DNA from: DAITPV01 sp050692555
GTDB lineage: Bacteria > Actinomycetota > UBA4738 > CALAEC01
DNA: 64,000 nucleotides
NCBI GenBank assembly: GCA_050692555.1
Contig: JBOGVS010000013.1
Span: 6,383-70,382, forward strand
Direction of reading: 5' to 3'
Under the pieces are notes generated by a model. That model ran no database searches, was not told the origin of the DNA, and saw nothing but the letters and a program-made list of their open reading frames with translations. Every line of letters begins with the position of its first letter. Within the stretch, counting starts at the first letter, position 1. This document shows positions 1 through 8,212 of the stretch, in pieces. A program made the translations under genes and the position numbers.

Positions 1-687
1 CTGAGGCAGGAGGTGGTGGTCTGCCGCAGGTGCCCTCGTCTGGTGGCCTGGCGGGAGGCGGTGGCGGCCGATCCCCCCAAGCGGCATGCGGGGGAGACCT
101 ACTGGGCCAGGCCGGTGCCGGGCTTCGGGGACCCCGACGCCTCGGTGCTGGTCGTCGGGCTGGCCCCGGCCGCCCACGGAGGCAACCGGACCGGCAGGGC
201 GTTCACCGGCGACCGGTCGGGGGACTGGCTGTTCGGCTCCCTGCACCGCACGGGCTTCGCCAACCGGCCGCGGTCGGAGCACCGCCGGGACGGCCTTCGG
301 CTGCGGGGCCTGTACATCGCCGCGGTGAACCGATGTCCGCCGCCCGGGAACCGCCCCACGCCCGAGGAGCGGGACCGGTGCCTTCCGTTCCTGGTCCGCG
401 AGCTGGGGCTGCTGGACCGGGTGCGGGTCCTGGTGGCCCTGGGGTCGTTCGCCTGGGACGGGGCCCTCCGGGCCGTAGCGGCCCTGGGCCACCCGGCGCC
501 GCGCCCCCGCCCCCGGTTCGGCCATGGAGCCGAGGCGCGCGCCGGCCCGTACGTCCTCCTGGGCTGCTACCACCCCAGCCAGCAGAACACCTTCACCGGC
601 GTGCTCACCGAGGACATGCTGGACGAGGTGTTCATCCGGGCCCGGTCGCTGGCCGGAAGAAGCCAGCGGGGGCCGGCGTTATCCTGA
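1..687 (+). CDS. Family 5 uracil-DNA glycosylase (UDGb type), 5' partial
   Basis: Base-excision repair enzyme that removes uracil (family 5 members also hypoxanthine) from DNA. The motif GLAPAAHGGNRTGRAFTGD (about residues 54-72 counting from the window edge) is the family 5 form of motif A, and the HPSQQNTFTG motif near residue 193 is the second active-site loop. Four cysteines (CRRCP, NRCPPP, RDRCLP, LLGCYHP) fit the 4Fe-4S cluster of families 4 and 5. The frame is open to base 1 and the residues before the GTG at 13 (LRQEVV) look like normal family sequence, so the true start lies upstream of the window. Its 3' end overlaps the promoter of the next gene. Confidence 0.9.
   Translation: MRQEVVVCRRCPRLVAWREAVAADPPKRHAGETYWARPVPGFGDPDASVLVVGLAPAAHGGNRTGRAFTGDRSGDWLFGSLHRTGFANRPRSEHRRDGLRLRGLYIAAVNRCPPPGNRPTPEERDRCLPFLVRELGLLDRVRVLVALGSFAWDGALRAVAALGHPAPRPRPRFGHGAEARAGPYVLLGCYHPSQQNTFTGVLTEDMLDEVFIRARSLAGRSQRGPALS
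680..685 (+). promoter_or_regulatory. -10 box for a leaderless ABC transporter mRNA
   Basis: TATCCT lies 6 nt before the GTG at 692, inside the last codons of the glycosylase gene. No Shine-Dalgarno sequence precedes the GTG. Transcription would start at or next to the start codon. Confidence 0.5.
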
Positions 688-691
688 GTAC

Positions 692-2635
692 GTGAGGGGC
701 CATTTCTTCCACTTCGAGCCCGATCCCGAGGCTCGGCCGATCACCCGGGCCACGGTTCGGAGGGTGGCGCAGTCCTTCGCCCCCTATCGCCGCCAGGTCC
801 TGCTGGTGGCGGTGCTGATCCTGATCACCTCGGGCCTGGGCGTGGTCAACCCCCTCCTGATCAAGGAGATCTTCGACAACGCCCTGTTCCCCCCCGGAGG
901 CCCCAGGATGGGGCTTCTGTTCGCCCTGGTGGGGCTGATGTTCGCCATCCCCATCTTCTCCGGGGCCCTGGGGGTGTGGCAGACCTATGTGTCGAACGTG
1001 GTCGGTCAGCGGGTGATGCGCGACTTCCGGGACCGTCTGTACTCGCACCTCCAGCGGATGTCCCTTCGGTTCTTCACCTCGACCCGGACCGGCGAGATCC
1101 AGTCACGGCTGTCGAACGACGTCGGCGGGATCCAGTCGGTGGTCACCGACACGGCCTCCGGGGTGTTGTCGAACGTGGTGGTGGTCATCAGCACCGTGAT
1201 CGCCATGCTGATCCTGTCGTGGCAGCTCACCGTGCTGTCGCTGGGCATCCTCCCGTTCTTCTTCTGGCTCACCCGCCGGGTGGGGAAGGCCCGGCAGCAG
1301 GTGGCCGCGTCGACCCAGCGGAGCCTGGCCGACCTGACGGCGATCACCGAGGAGACGCTGTCCGTGTCCGGGATCCTCCTGTCGAAGGCGTTCGGGCGCC
1401 AGGGTCACGACACCGGCCGGTTCCGGCGGGAGAACGAGCGGCTGGCCGGTCTCCAGATTCGCCAGCAGATGATCGGGCGATCGTTCTTCGCCACGATCCA
1501 GATCTTCTTCTCGATCACCCCGGCCCTGGTCTACCTGGTGGCCGGCCTGGTCCTCTCGGGCGGCGCCCCCACCGACATCACCCCGGGCACCATCGTGGCC
1601 TTCACCACCCTCCAGAGCCGGTTGTTCTTCCCCGTCGGACAGATGCTCCAGGTGAGCGTGGAGGTCCAGAGCGCCATGGCCCTGTTCGAGCGGATCTTCG
1701 AGTACCTGGACATGCCCCACGAGATCACCGACCGGCCCGGGGCCCGGAGCCTGGACCTATCGGAGGTCCGCGGCCACGTCCGGTTCCGGAACGTGCGGTT
1801 CCGGTACGACGCGCCTGCAGGGAACGGGCAGGGCGCGGCCCCGGTCAGTCCGCCGGATGCCTCGGAGGACGGTGAGCGCCAGCGCCGTGAGTGGACCCTG
1901 GACGGGGTGGACATGGAGGTCCTGCCGGGACAGCTGGCCGCTCTGGTGGGCCCCAGCGGGGCGGGGAAGACCACGATGACCTACCTGATCCCCCGGTTCT
2001 ACGACGTGAACGAGGGCGCGGCGGAGATCGACGGGACCCCAGTCCGGGACATCGCCCTGGAGAGCCTGGGGAGGATCATCGGCATGGTCACCCAGGAGAC
2101 GTACCTGTTCCACACCACCATCCGGGAGAACCTCCTGTACGGGAACCCCGAGGCCACCCAGGGGGAGATCGAGGCTGCCTCCCGGGCGGCTTTCATCCAC
2201 GACCGGATCATGGAAATGCCCGACAGGTACGAGACCGTGGTGGGGGAGCGCGGGTACCGGATGTCCGGTGGAGAGAAGCAGCGCCTGGCCATCGCCCGGG
2301 TGATCCTCAAGGATCCCCGGATCCTGATCCTGGACGAGGCCACCTCGTCGCTGGACACCACCTCCGAGCGGTTGGTGCAGGAAGCGCTGCGCCCCCTGAT
2401 GGAGGGCCGGACCACGATCGCCATCGCCCACCGGTTGTCCACGATCCTGGCGGCCGACGTCATCTTCTTCCTGGACCGCGGACGGATCGTGGAGCGGGGC
2501 ACCCACGTCGAGCTCCTGCAGCGCGGCGGTCGGTACGCCGCCCTGTACGAGCAGCAGTTCCGAAGCGGGGCCGTGGAGGCCGAGTGCGAAGACGGCGTGG
2601 TAATGGCCTCCGGCAGGGTCGTCCCCCGCGAGTAG
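692..2635 (+). CDS. ABC transporter, fused membrane and ATPase domains (exporter type)
   Basis: Half-transporter of 647 residues expected to homodimerise in the cytoplasmic membrane and export lipids, peptides or drugs; the substrate cannot be read from sequence. The membrane domain covers about residues 30-310 with several hydrophobic helices. The ATPase domain (about 365-600) has Walker A GPSGAGKTT near 419, signature MSGGEKQRLAIARV near 523, Walker B ILILDEATSSLD near 545 and the H-loop AIAHRLST. A Gly/Pro/acidic insert sits just before the ATPase domain (about residues 375-400). The start was set at GTG 692, downstream of the longest open frame, because earlier codons are in the glycosylase gene and a -10 box sits 6 nt upstream. 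Confidence 0.93.
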   Translation: MRGHFFHFEPDPEARPITRATVRRVAQSFAPYRRQVLLVAVLILITSGLGVVNPLLIKEIFDNALFPPGGPRMGLLFALVGLMFAIPIFSGALGVWQTYVSNVVGQRVMRDFRDRLYSHLQRMSLRFFTSTRTGEIQSRLSNDVGGIQSVVTDTASGVLSNVVVVISTVIAMLILSWQLTVLSLGILPFFFWLTRRVGKARQQVAASTQRSLADLTAITEETLSVSGILLSKAFGRQGHDTGRFRRENERLAGLQIRQQMIGRSFFATIQIFFSITPALVYLVAGLVLSGGAPTDITPGTIVAFTTLQSRLFFPVGQMLQVSVEVQSAMALFERIFEYLDMPHEITDRPGARSLDLSEVRGHVRFRNVRFRYDAPAGNGQGAAPVSPPDASEDGERQRREWTLDGVDMEVLPGQLAALVGPSGAGKTTMTYLIPRFYDVNEGAAEIDGTPVRDIALESLGRIIGMVTQETYLFHTTIRENLLYGNPEATQGEIEAASRAAFIHDRIMEMPDRYETVVGERGYRMSGGEKQRLAIARVILKDPRILILDEATSSLDTTSERLVQEALRPLMEGRTTIAIAHRLSTILAADVIFFLDRGRIVERGTHVELLQRGGRYAALYEQQFRSGAVEAECEDGVVMASGRVVPRE

Positions 2636-2644
2636 GAGGCCGGG

Positions 2645-2650
2645 TACACT
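2645..2650 (+). promoter_or_regulatory. -10 box, leaderless start of the RTX-repeat gene
   Basis: TACACT is followed by a 6-nt spacer and the ATG at 2657. There is no ribosome binding site in the 22-nt gap after the transporter gene. Confidence 0.5.
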
Positions 2651-2656
2651 CCGGGC

Positions 2657-3775
2657 ATGCGCCGGCCCGCGGCGTTGCCCGTTCGCTTCGTTCCCCTGCT
2701 CATCTCGTTGTTGGTCTCGTTCGTCATTGCTCCCTCAGCCGGCGGCCAGCCGAGGAGGTCCTCGGGGCCGATCATCCTGTTGGGCATCGATGCCGAGGAC
2801 GGGGGCCCCGGAGGCCACGGGCCCACGGACGTCTATGCCAACGTCCTGAAGAGCGGCCTGATCGCCAACGCCGCCAAGGGATCCGGGATGCTGGTCGTCG
2901 GCGGCAACAAGGACCCCACCGACGACGTCACCGAGTGGTGGAACGAGGTGGCCTTCAAGGCCGGGATCGCCGTGACCTACGCGAACGGCGCGTCCATCGG
3001 CACCGTGGACTTCACTCCGTTCAAGATCATCGCCATCGCCAGCGACGAGAACCAGTCCCCCGGCGGTGGCCTGACGATGCAGGAGAACACGGACCTGGCC
3101 GCCCGGAGGAGTGACCTGAAGGCCCACCTGAGCGCCGATGGGGGCGTGTTCGGGATGGCGAACACGTTCATCGGCGCCTCCGGTCCGTACGCGTACCTCG
3201 CTCCGCTGGGGACCTTCACCGTCACCAACACCGTCTACGACGACATCACGGCCACCCCGGCGGGAGCGGCTCTCTCGATCGGGGATGAGCTGGACGTCTG
3301 TTGCTGGCACAACACGTTCACCACGTATCCGAGCGTCCTGAGCTCGTTGGCCACGAACAGCGATCCAAGCACCACGGAACACGGCCAGGCCGCAGGGGTC
3401 GGCGGGGAGATCATCGTGCCGGGCCCGAAGGCAGGACCGATCACCACGTGTCGTGGCAAGCCGGCGACGATCGAGGGCGGTGTGGGGAACGACGCGTTGG
3501 CCGGCACGCCCGGGAACGATGTGATCGCCGGACTGGCCGGGAACGATGTCATCTCCGGCGTCGAGGGAGACGACCTGGTGTGCGGAGGTGAAGGGGATGA
3601 CACCGTGAACGGTGGGCGCGGCCGGGACCGGCTCTTCGGTGAGTCCGGCAACGACCGCCTGATCGGGGCCGCCGGTGAGGATCGGCTGTCCTGCGGGCCG
3701 GGAAAGGACAAGGGCGTCGGTGGACGGGGACGGGATCGAGCACCGGGCTGTGAGACGGCGCGCGGCGTTCCTTAG
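2657..3775 (+). CDS. Secreted protein with C-terminal RTX calcium-binding repeats
   Basis: The 372-residue product begins with a basic stretch and a hydrophobic core (about residues 8-27) ending near SAGGQ, a typical Sec signal peptide. The middle part (about 35-260) is unrecognised; it alternates beta-like segments and contains a CCWHN motif. Residues of about 273-360 carry hemolysin-type nonapeptide repeats (GNDVIAGLAGNDVISG, GGEGDDTVNGGRGRDRLFG and others), which bind calcium and fold after export. The repeats degrade towards the C terminus. Probably an extracellular or wall-associated calcium-dependent protein; no catalytic motif was seen. It ends tail to tail with the acetyltransferase gene, overlapping by 4 bases. 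Confidence 0.75.
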   Translation: MRRPAALPVRFVPLLISLLVSFVIAPSAGGQPRRSSGPIILLGIDAEDGGPGGHGPTDVYANVLKSGLIANAAKGSGMLVVGGNKDPTDDVTEWWNEVAFKAGIAVTYANGASIGTVDFTPFKIIAIASDENQSPGGGLTMQENTDLAARRSDLKAHLSADGGVFGMANTFIGASGPYAYLAPLGTFTVTNTVYDDITATPAGAALSIGDELDVCCWHNTFTTYPSVLSSLATNSDPSTTEHGQAAGVGGEIIVPGPKAGPITTCRGKPATIEGGVGNDALAGTPGNDVIAGLAGNDVISGVEGDDLVCGGEGDDTVNGGRGRDRLFGESGNDRLIGAAGEDRLSCGPGKDKGVGGRGRDRAPGCETARGVP

Positions 3776-4272
3776 AGCGGCAGCGAATAGTTCCTGAGCC
3801 TGAAACCGTCGTCGTAGACGGTGTCCTGGTCTCGGCGGAAGCCCATCGCCTCGTACAGATGGTGAGCGGCCGTCATGCTCGCGGTGGTCTCCAGGGTCAA
3901 CCGCTTCTTGCCCGTCTTCCGGGCCTCCACGATGCACGCCTCCATCAGAGCCCGCCCGATGCCCCGGCGCCGCACACGGGCATCCACTCCCAGCATCCGC
4001 ACGTGGGCCTGGTCCGGCTGGAGCGGTGGCCGGGGATGTCCCCCGGGGATCCGATCCACGAGCTCGAGGGTGACCGTCCCCAGGATGGCGCCGGCGTCGA
4101 AGGCTCCCAGCACAAGGCCGTGCTTCGACCGGGTGGCCACGTCGGCGACCCGGTCGAGGTAGTCAGGGTTGGGCGAGGCGCCGCCGGGCCCGAACATCTC
4201 GTACGCGCCGGCAGTGACCCGCCCCGCCTCATCCTGGTCCTGGGGCCGGACCGGACGGATCTCGACTGCCAC
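3772..4272 (-). CDS. GNAT family N-acetyltransferase
   Basis: Cytoplasmic acyltransferase of 166 residues that would move an acetyl group from acetyl-CoA to an amine; the substrate is unknown. The acetyl-CoA binding motif VRRRGIGRALMEACI (about residues 100-114) matches the family R/Q-x-x-G-x-G/A signature, preceded by the strand VRMLGVDARV and followed by LTLETTASMTAAHHLYEAMGF. It starts with GTG directly after the stop of the PAC2 gene, so the two genes are probably translationally coupled. Confidence 0.85.
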   Translation of the reverse strand: MAVEIRPVRPQDQDEAGRVTAGAYEMFGPGGASPNPDYLDRVADVATRSKHGLVLGAFDAGAILGTVTLELVDRIPGGHPRPPLQPDQAHVRMLGVDARVRRRGIGRALMEACIVEARKTGKKRLTLETTASMTAAHHLYEAMGFRRDQDTVYDDGFRLRNYSLPL

Positions 4273-5126
4273 CTACGACTCGCCGCGCTGCTCGCGGAGG
4301 AACCGTTCCAGCTCGGCGGCCAGCGTGTCGCCCGAAGGGATCTCCGTGGGCCCCTCGCGGTCCTTGGCCGCCGACTCGAGCTGCCGAACGTATGCGGCCA
4401 GCTCGGCGTTCTCCTCGATCGTGGAGGTCACCTGCGACTCCCACGTGTCCCCCGCCCGGGCCAGGGTGTCCGTGTCCACGCTCACTCCCAGAAGGGCGGT
4501 GGCCTTGTCCACCAGCGCCTGGGCTGCCTTGGGGTTGGGGCCTCCGGGCAGGTAGTGGGGGACCGCGGCCAACAGCGAGGCGGATGCGAAGCCCGCGCCG
4601 GTCAGGGCGTCGTGGAGGACCCCCACGATGCCGGTGGGCCCCTCGTACCGAGAGGTGGAGAGCCCCAGCCGCTCCGCGCTGGTGGGATCGGCCGCCGAGC
4701 CGGTCACCGGAACGGGGAAGGTGTGGGGGACGTCGGCCAGGAACGCCCCCATGGTCAGGGCGGTCTGCACTCCCAGGCTCCGGGCCGCTCCGACCAGAGC
4801 TTCCGTGAAGGTCCTCCACCGGACGTTGGGCTCGATCCCCAAGAACACCACCACATCTCGTTCCGGCAGGTGGGCGTGGAAGAACGTGCTGGCCGGCCAG
4901 TCGATCTTGCGGGTCACCCCGTCCTGGAGCCGGACCATCGGACGGGTCACCTGGAAGTCGTAGAACTCCTCCGGGTCCACGCTCCCGATGGGGTCCGCTT
5001 CCCAACGGTCCCGGAGGTACGTGGCCGCGGTGGTGGCGGCCTCCCCCCGTCGTTCCATCCACGGAACGCGGCCACCAGGGCCGGACGGCGAAGCTGGAGC
5101 GTTCGGTCGAGCTGGACGTAGCCCAC
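4273..5126 (-). pseudogene. PAC2 (proteasome assembly chaperone-like) gene broken by a 1-base frameshift
   Basis: Residues 1-261 read from the ATG at 5058 form most of a PAC2 family protein (ATP-grasp-ligase neighbourhood protein common in actinobacteria; DUF75). The expected N terminus is missing from that frame but is present in the adjacent frame: starting at GTG 5126, it reads VGYVQLDRTLQLRRPALVAA and then the family-typical FRGWNDGG. The two frames join at a run of six G on the minus strand (plus 5043-5048); one more G would restore NDGGEAATTAATY. The ATG at 5058 is then accidental. It may be a real mutation, or a base lost in sequencing a homopolymer, in which case the gene is intact and about 284 residues long. 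Confidence 0.75.
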
Positions 5127-5168
5127 GTTCCCAGTCTGACGCTCCGGCCCCACCCTGTCATCCGGTGT

Positions 5169-5197
5169 TTGACTTGCACAACCCCAAACGGAACAAT
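5169..5197 (+). promoter_or_regulatory. Probable sigma-70 type promoter of the first DUF4190 gene
   Basis: TTGACT at 5169-5174 and AACAAT at 5192-5197 are separated by 17 bp. The -10 element is a weak match. A similar pair, TTGACC-N17-AAGAAT at 5555-5583, precedes the second DUF4190 gene. Confidence 0.4.
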
Positions 5198-5224
5198 CTG
5201 CCCGACCGTCGACAAGGAGGGATC

Positions 5225-5518
5225 GTGGCCCAGCAATATCCGCCTCCCCCGCCCCCCGCCGGAGCTCCAACGGGGACCAACGGCATCGCGCTTGCGGGGA
5301 TGATCTGCGGCATCGTGTCGATCCTGTTCGCCTTCCTCGTCGCCCTGGTTGGACTCATCTTGGGGATCCTGGGGGTGGTTTTTGGCGTTCTTGGCCGGAA
5401 CAAGGCCATCCAGACCGGGATCGGACAGGGCCAGGCGACCGCCGGGATCGCCACCGGAGCGGTGGGGATCCTCCTCAGCATCGTCGCCTACATCATCGTC
5501 TTCAACGCCGTCTTCTGA
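5225..5518 (+). CDS. DUF4190-type small membrane protein, copy 1
   Basis: Ninety-seven residues: a short Pro/Ala-rich cytoplasmic lead (about 1-17), then two hydrophobic helices joined by the conserved GxxxGxLGxxxGVLGRNKA loop, as in DUF4190 proteins. The function of this domain is not known. The GTG at 5225 was chosen because a good Shine-Dalgarno sequence (AAGGAGGG, 5214-5221) precedes it and the codons upstream have no family similarity. It is the first of three tandem paralogues, each with the order Pro-rich tail, GIAxAGMxCGI helix, GRN loop, second helix. Confidence 0.75.
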   Translation: MAQQYPPPPPPAGAPTGTNGIALAGMICGIVSILFAFLVALVGLILGILGVVFGVLGRNKAIQTGIGQGQATAGIATGAVGILLSIVAYIIVFNAVF

Positions 5519-5554
5519 GCACGGCTGGGGAGGCTGGACGTGAGAACCTCCGGT

Positions 5555-5583
5555 TTGACCCAGGTCGCGCCGGCCGGAAGAAT
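5555..5583 (+). promoter_or_regulatory. Probable promoter of the second DUF4190 gene
   Basis: TTGACC (5555-5560) and AAGAAT (5578-5583) with a 17-bp spacer, 26 bp before the ATG at 5609. Confidence 0.35.
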
Positions 5584-5608
5584 CGTCTGAGGGAAGGAAG
5601 GAGCAGAG

Positions 5609-5983
5609 ATGGCTCAAGTCCCGCAACCGCCGCAGCCCTCGCAGCCACCCGTCCCGCCCGGCGTCCCCGGCCAGACGAACGGCCTGGCCATCGCGGGGAT
5701 GGTGTGTGGCATCCTGGGCGTGGTTCTGTTCTGGATCCCCTACCTGGGCATCATCCTGGGGATCCTGGGCCTGGTGTTCGGATTCCTGGGCCGCAACCGG
5801 GCCGTTCAGCTCGGAGGCGTCGGCCAGGGCATGGCCATGGCCGGGATCGTAACCGGAGCGGTCGCCGTGGTGGCCGGCATCCTGTGGATCATCTTCATCG
5901 TCACGCAGGTGGATGAGGCTCGGGACATCCTGGAGGAATTCGAGAGCGAGTTCAGCCTGGCTCGCGCCCATCTGGCCCTGTAG
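5609..5983 (+). CDS. DUF4190-type small membrane protein, copy 2
   Basis: A 124-residue paralogue of the neighbouring genes. It has a proline-rich N-terminal tail (about 1-20), the shared GLAIAGMVCGILGVV helix, the GFLGRNRAV loop, a second hydrophobic helix and, unlike its neighbours, an extra acidic C-terminal tail of about 24 residues (EARDILEEFESEFSLARAH). A purine-rich GGAAGGAAGGAG ribosome binding site precedes the ATG. The molecular role is unknown; the tail could contact a partner in the cytoplasm. Confidence 0.75.
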   Translation: MAQVPQPPQPSQPPVPPGVPGQTNGLAIAGMVCGILGVVLFWIPYLGIILGILGLVFGFLGRNRAVQLGGVGQGMAMAGIVTGAVAVVAGILWIIFIVTQVDEARDILEEFESEFSLARAHLAL

Positions 5984-5989
5984 CCGACC

Positions 5990-6307
5990 GTGCAGCAGCC
6001 GCCGACGGTTCCTCCACCTCCGCCCGGGCTCCAGCCCCGCAACGGCATCGCTACCGCGGGGATGGTGTGCGGGATCTTGTCGATTCCCACCGCGTTCTTC
6101 ATCTGGGTGGGGATCATATTGGGCATCCTGGGAGTTGTGTTCGGGGCTGTCGGCCTGACACGGGCCCGCCAGACCGGGATCAACCTCGGTGCGGCCAAGG
6201 CTGGGATCATCACCGGGGCGATCGGGATCGTGGCCTCGATCGTCTGGGTGGTGCTCCTGGTGACGGCGTTCGAGGGGTCGTTCGAGTTCCAGCTCGGGGC
6301 GAGCTAG
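5990..6307 (+). CDS. DUF4190-type small membrane protein, copy 3
   Basis: The third tandem paralogue, 105 residues, starts at GTG 5990 only 6 nt after the previous stop, so it is probably translated from the same mRNA. It has the Pro-rich tail (PPTVPPPPPG), the GIATAGMVCGILSIP helix, a loop GAVGLTRARQ in place of GRN, and a second hydrophobic helix. It ends 4 bases into the stop region of the opposing pncB gene. Confidence 0.7.
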   Translation: MQQPPTVPPPPPGLQPRNGIATAGMVCGILSIPTAFFIWVGIILGILGVVFGAVGLTRARQTGINLGAAKAGIITGAIGIVASIVWVVLLVTAFEGSFEFQLGAS

Positions 6308-7641
6308 CCCAGCTCTCGGGCCACGATGTCCTCGCGAACCGAGACCGCCAGCGCGGCGAGAGCGGGCGACCGGCGAACCTCGTAGCGCCCCGGCTGAAGG
6401 GTGCGGAGATGGCCGGGCAGTGCGGTTACGTCCGCATCGAACCGCCGGGTGGCGGCCTCGAACGAGAACGGCTCCGCTGTGCGGGCCCCGTCCCTCATGA
6501 CGGTCTCCAGCAACGGCCGGCCCTCCTGCACGTCCGGAGGCTCATCGTCGGCCAGGCCGATGACGTCGGCCCCCGATCCTCGCCACACCTGCTTGGGACC
6601 GGGGAGGGTGGCCTTGGCGGTGGACAGCTTGGCCACTGGTTCGCCGTCGTACTGGACCAGCTTGTACACGCTGTCCAGGGCCGGGGAATCGGCGGCCACC
6701 CCGATCTTCGTCCCCACCCCGTAGGCGTCGATGGGGGCTCCCGCCGCCACCAGCCGGGCGATGGTGTGCTCGTCGAGGCCGCCCGAGGCCAGGATCCGGA
6801 CGTCGGTGAGACCGGCCTCGTCCAGCGCCGCCCGTGCCGAGACGGAGAGTGCGGCCAGGTCCCCGCTGTCCAGGCGGATGCCCCGGACCCCCGGAGCTCC
6901 TCGCTCGGCCAGCTCCCGGGCGATCCCGATGGCCTTCTGGATCCCGCGTTCGGTGTCGTAGGTGTCCACCAGCAGGGTGACGCGATCGGGGAAGTCCTCC
7001 GCGAACGCCCGGAACGCCTCGGCTTCCGAGGGGAACGCCTCCACGTACGAGTGGGCCATGGTCCCGGTGGCCCGGAGGCCCAGGACGCGGGCGGCCTCCA
7101 CGTTGCTGGTGGCCGAGAACCCCGCGATGGCGGTGGCCCGGGCCACGGCGATGGAGGCCTCGCCCCCGTGCACCCGGCGCATCGCGAAGTCCACCAGGTC
7201 GGCATCGGGGGCCACGATCCGGCACCGGGCAGCCTTCGACGCGATCGCCGTCTGGTAGGTCACCTGGTTGAGGAGGTAGGTCTCAACCAGTTGGGCCTCG
7301 GGGAGCGGGGCGGTGACCTCCAGAAGGGGCTCGTCCGGGAAGAACACCCGGCCCTCGGGGATGGCCCGAACCTCGCCGGTGAACCGCAGGGCCCGGAAGG
7401 CTTCCAGGATCTCCTCCGGGTAGCCCGCCTCTCGCCTCAGGTAGTCGAGGTCCTCGTCTGAGAAGCGAAGGGACTCCAGGTACTCCAGGCATCGTTCCAG
7501 GCCGCAGGCGACCAGGAACCCCCATCCCTCGGGAAGCGCTCGGACGAACAGGCTGAACGTGGCCGGCGCCACCATGCCCCGCCGGAGGTAGCTGGCGGCC
7601 ATGTTGAGCTCGTACAGGTCGGTGAGCAGGGCCCGTCCCAC
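6304..7641 (-). CDS. pncB: Nicotinate phosphoribosyltransferase
   Basis: Makes nicotinate mononucleotide from nicotinate and PRPP in the NAD salvage pathway, in the cytoplasm. The 445-residue product has the family start LLTDLYELNMAASYL, the VDFAMRRVHGGEA segment, the SHSYVEAF-like AHSYVEAF motif and the RLDSGDLAALS loop that binds the phosphoribosyl group. The length is normal for the family. The GTG at 7641 is preceded by TATCCT and a 7-nt spacer, so the mRNA is probably leaderless. Confidence 0.93.
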   Translation of the reverse strand: MGRALLTDLYELNMAASYLRRGMVAPATFSLFVRALPEGWGFLVACGLERCLEYLESLRFSDEDLDYLRREAGYPEEILEAFRALRFTGEVRAIPEGRVFFPDEPLLEVTAPLPEAQLVETYLLNQVTYQTAIASKAARCRIVAPDADLVDFAMRRVHGGEASIAVARATAIAGFSATSNVEAARVLGLRATGTMAHSYVEAFPSEAEAFRAFAEDFPDRVTLLVDTYDTERGIQKAIGIARELAERGAPGVRGIRLDSGDLAALSVSARAALDEAGLTDVRILASGGLDEHTIARLVAAGAPIDAYGVGTKIGVAADSPALDSVYKLVQYDGEPVAKLSTAKATLPGPKQVWRGSGADVIGLADDEPPDVQEGRPLLETVMRDGARTAEPFSFEAATRRFDADVTALPGHLRTLQPGRYEVRRSPALAALAVSVREDIVARELG

Positions 7642-7648
7642 GACGCGG

Positions 7649-7654
7649 AGGATA
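7649..7654 (-). promoter_or_regulatory. -10 box of pncB, leaderless
   Basis: Read on the minus strand, TATCCT is followed by 7 nt and the GTG at 7641. Confidence 0.45.
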
Positions 7655-7690
7655 GCGGCCGGGCCCCGGGGGCGGTGGAGCGATGCTCGC

Positions 7691-7696
7691 TACCAT
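7691..7696 (+). promoter_or_regulatory. -10 box of the DUF309 gene, leaderless
   Basis: TACCAT is followed by 6 nt and the GTG at 7703. pncB and this gene are divergent, with start codons only 61 bp apart. Confidence 0.45.
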
Positions 7697-7702
7697 GGGT
7701 CG

Positions 7703-8188
7703 GTGAGCGATCGGGAGGAACGGGCTCCGGGGGAGAAGACCCGCCGGCCGCGCGACGAGCTCGGCCAGCTCCTGCCGTGGGAGTCCGAGAACCGCTTGGA
7801 GCTCGAGGACTTCGACTCCCTTCCGCTCGAGGAGAACCACCGGCTGGGCATCGAGCACTTCAACGCCGGACGGTTCTTCCCGGCTCACGAGGCCTGGGAG
7901 ACCGTCTGGAAACAGGCTCGGGGAACCGAGGACGAGGAGTTCTACAAGGGCCTGTCCCAGCTCGGCGCGGGCTACACCCACTACCGAAGGGGCAACCCGC
8001 ACGGCGCCCACACCCTGATGCGGCGAGGCCTATCCCGGATCCGCCCCCGCGGCCCCACTCATGCCGGGATCGACGTGGCCGCCCTGGCCGAGGCGGTGGA
8101 GGAGCACGCCCGGGCGATCGAGGAGGCCGAGGCGGCGGGGAGCGATCTTCCGGAGATCGAGCCGCCGGAGGTCCGGACCGTTAGCTGA
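7703..8188 (+). CDS. DUF309 domain protein
   Basis: A 161-residue protein of the DUF309 family. The diagnostic segment is FNAGRFFPAHEAWETVWK (about residues 52-69), followed by a helical repeat with EEFYKGLSQLGAGYTHYRRGN. DUF309 proteins are small all-helical cytoplasmic proteins of unknown function, often found beside nucleotide or phosphate genes. The GTG at 7703 was chosen over earlier in-frame codons because of the -10 box 6 nt upstream and the absence of family similarity before it. Its last codons hold the everted half-site pair described separately. Confidence 0.8.
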   Translation: MSDREERAPGEKTRRPRDELGQLLPWESENRLELEDFDSLPLEENHRLGIEHFNAGRFFPAHEAWETVWKQARGTEDEEFYKGLSQLGAGYTHYRRGNPHGAHTLMRRGLSRIRPRGPTHAGIDVAALAEAVEEHARAIEEAEAAGSDLPEIEPPEVRTVS

Positions 8189-8190
8189 CG
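8177..8190. promoter_or_regulatory. Everted pair of regulon half-sites upstream of the hydratase-aldolase operon
   Basis: CCGTTAGCTGACGG contains the half-site CTGACGG and, back to back, its near complement CCGTTAG. The halves are in the opposite order from the eight CTGAC-N5-GTCAG operators in this window. It sits just before the -10 box TATACT (8196-8201) of the gene starting at GTG 8213. It may be a degenerate operator or chance. Confidence 0.25.
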
Positions 8191-8212
8191 GCAGCTATAC
8201 TCCCGGTTCATC

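Noticed and set aside
3475..3760. Repeated Gly-Asp-rich DNA in the RTX gene as a possible DNA repeat array
   Set aside because: It is explained by the protein's nonapeptide repeats; the DNA units are diverged and in frame.
5043..5048. Programmed frameshift in the PAC2 gene
   Set aside because: PAC2 proteins are not known to need recoding, and no stimulatory structure or slippery heptamer stands out. Mutation or homopolymer error is simpler.
4229..5971. Long minus-strand open frame of 580 codons across the PAC2 and DUF4190 genes
   Set aside because: It is a shadow of the real genes in a G+C-rich sequence. It has no recognisable domain and its composition (runs of D, H, R, G) is typical of antisense frames. 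Only the PAC2 N-terminal fragment in the nearby frame (down to 5126) is real.
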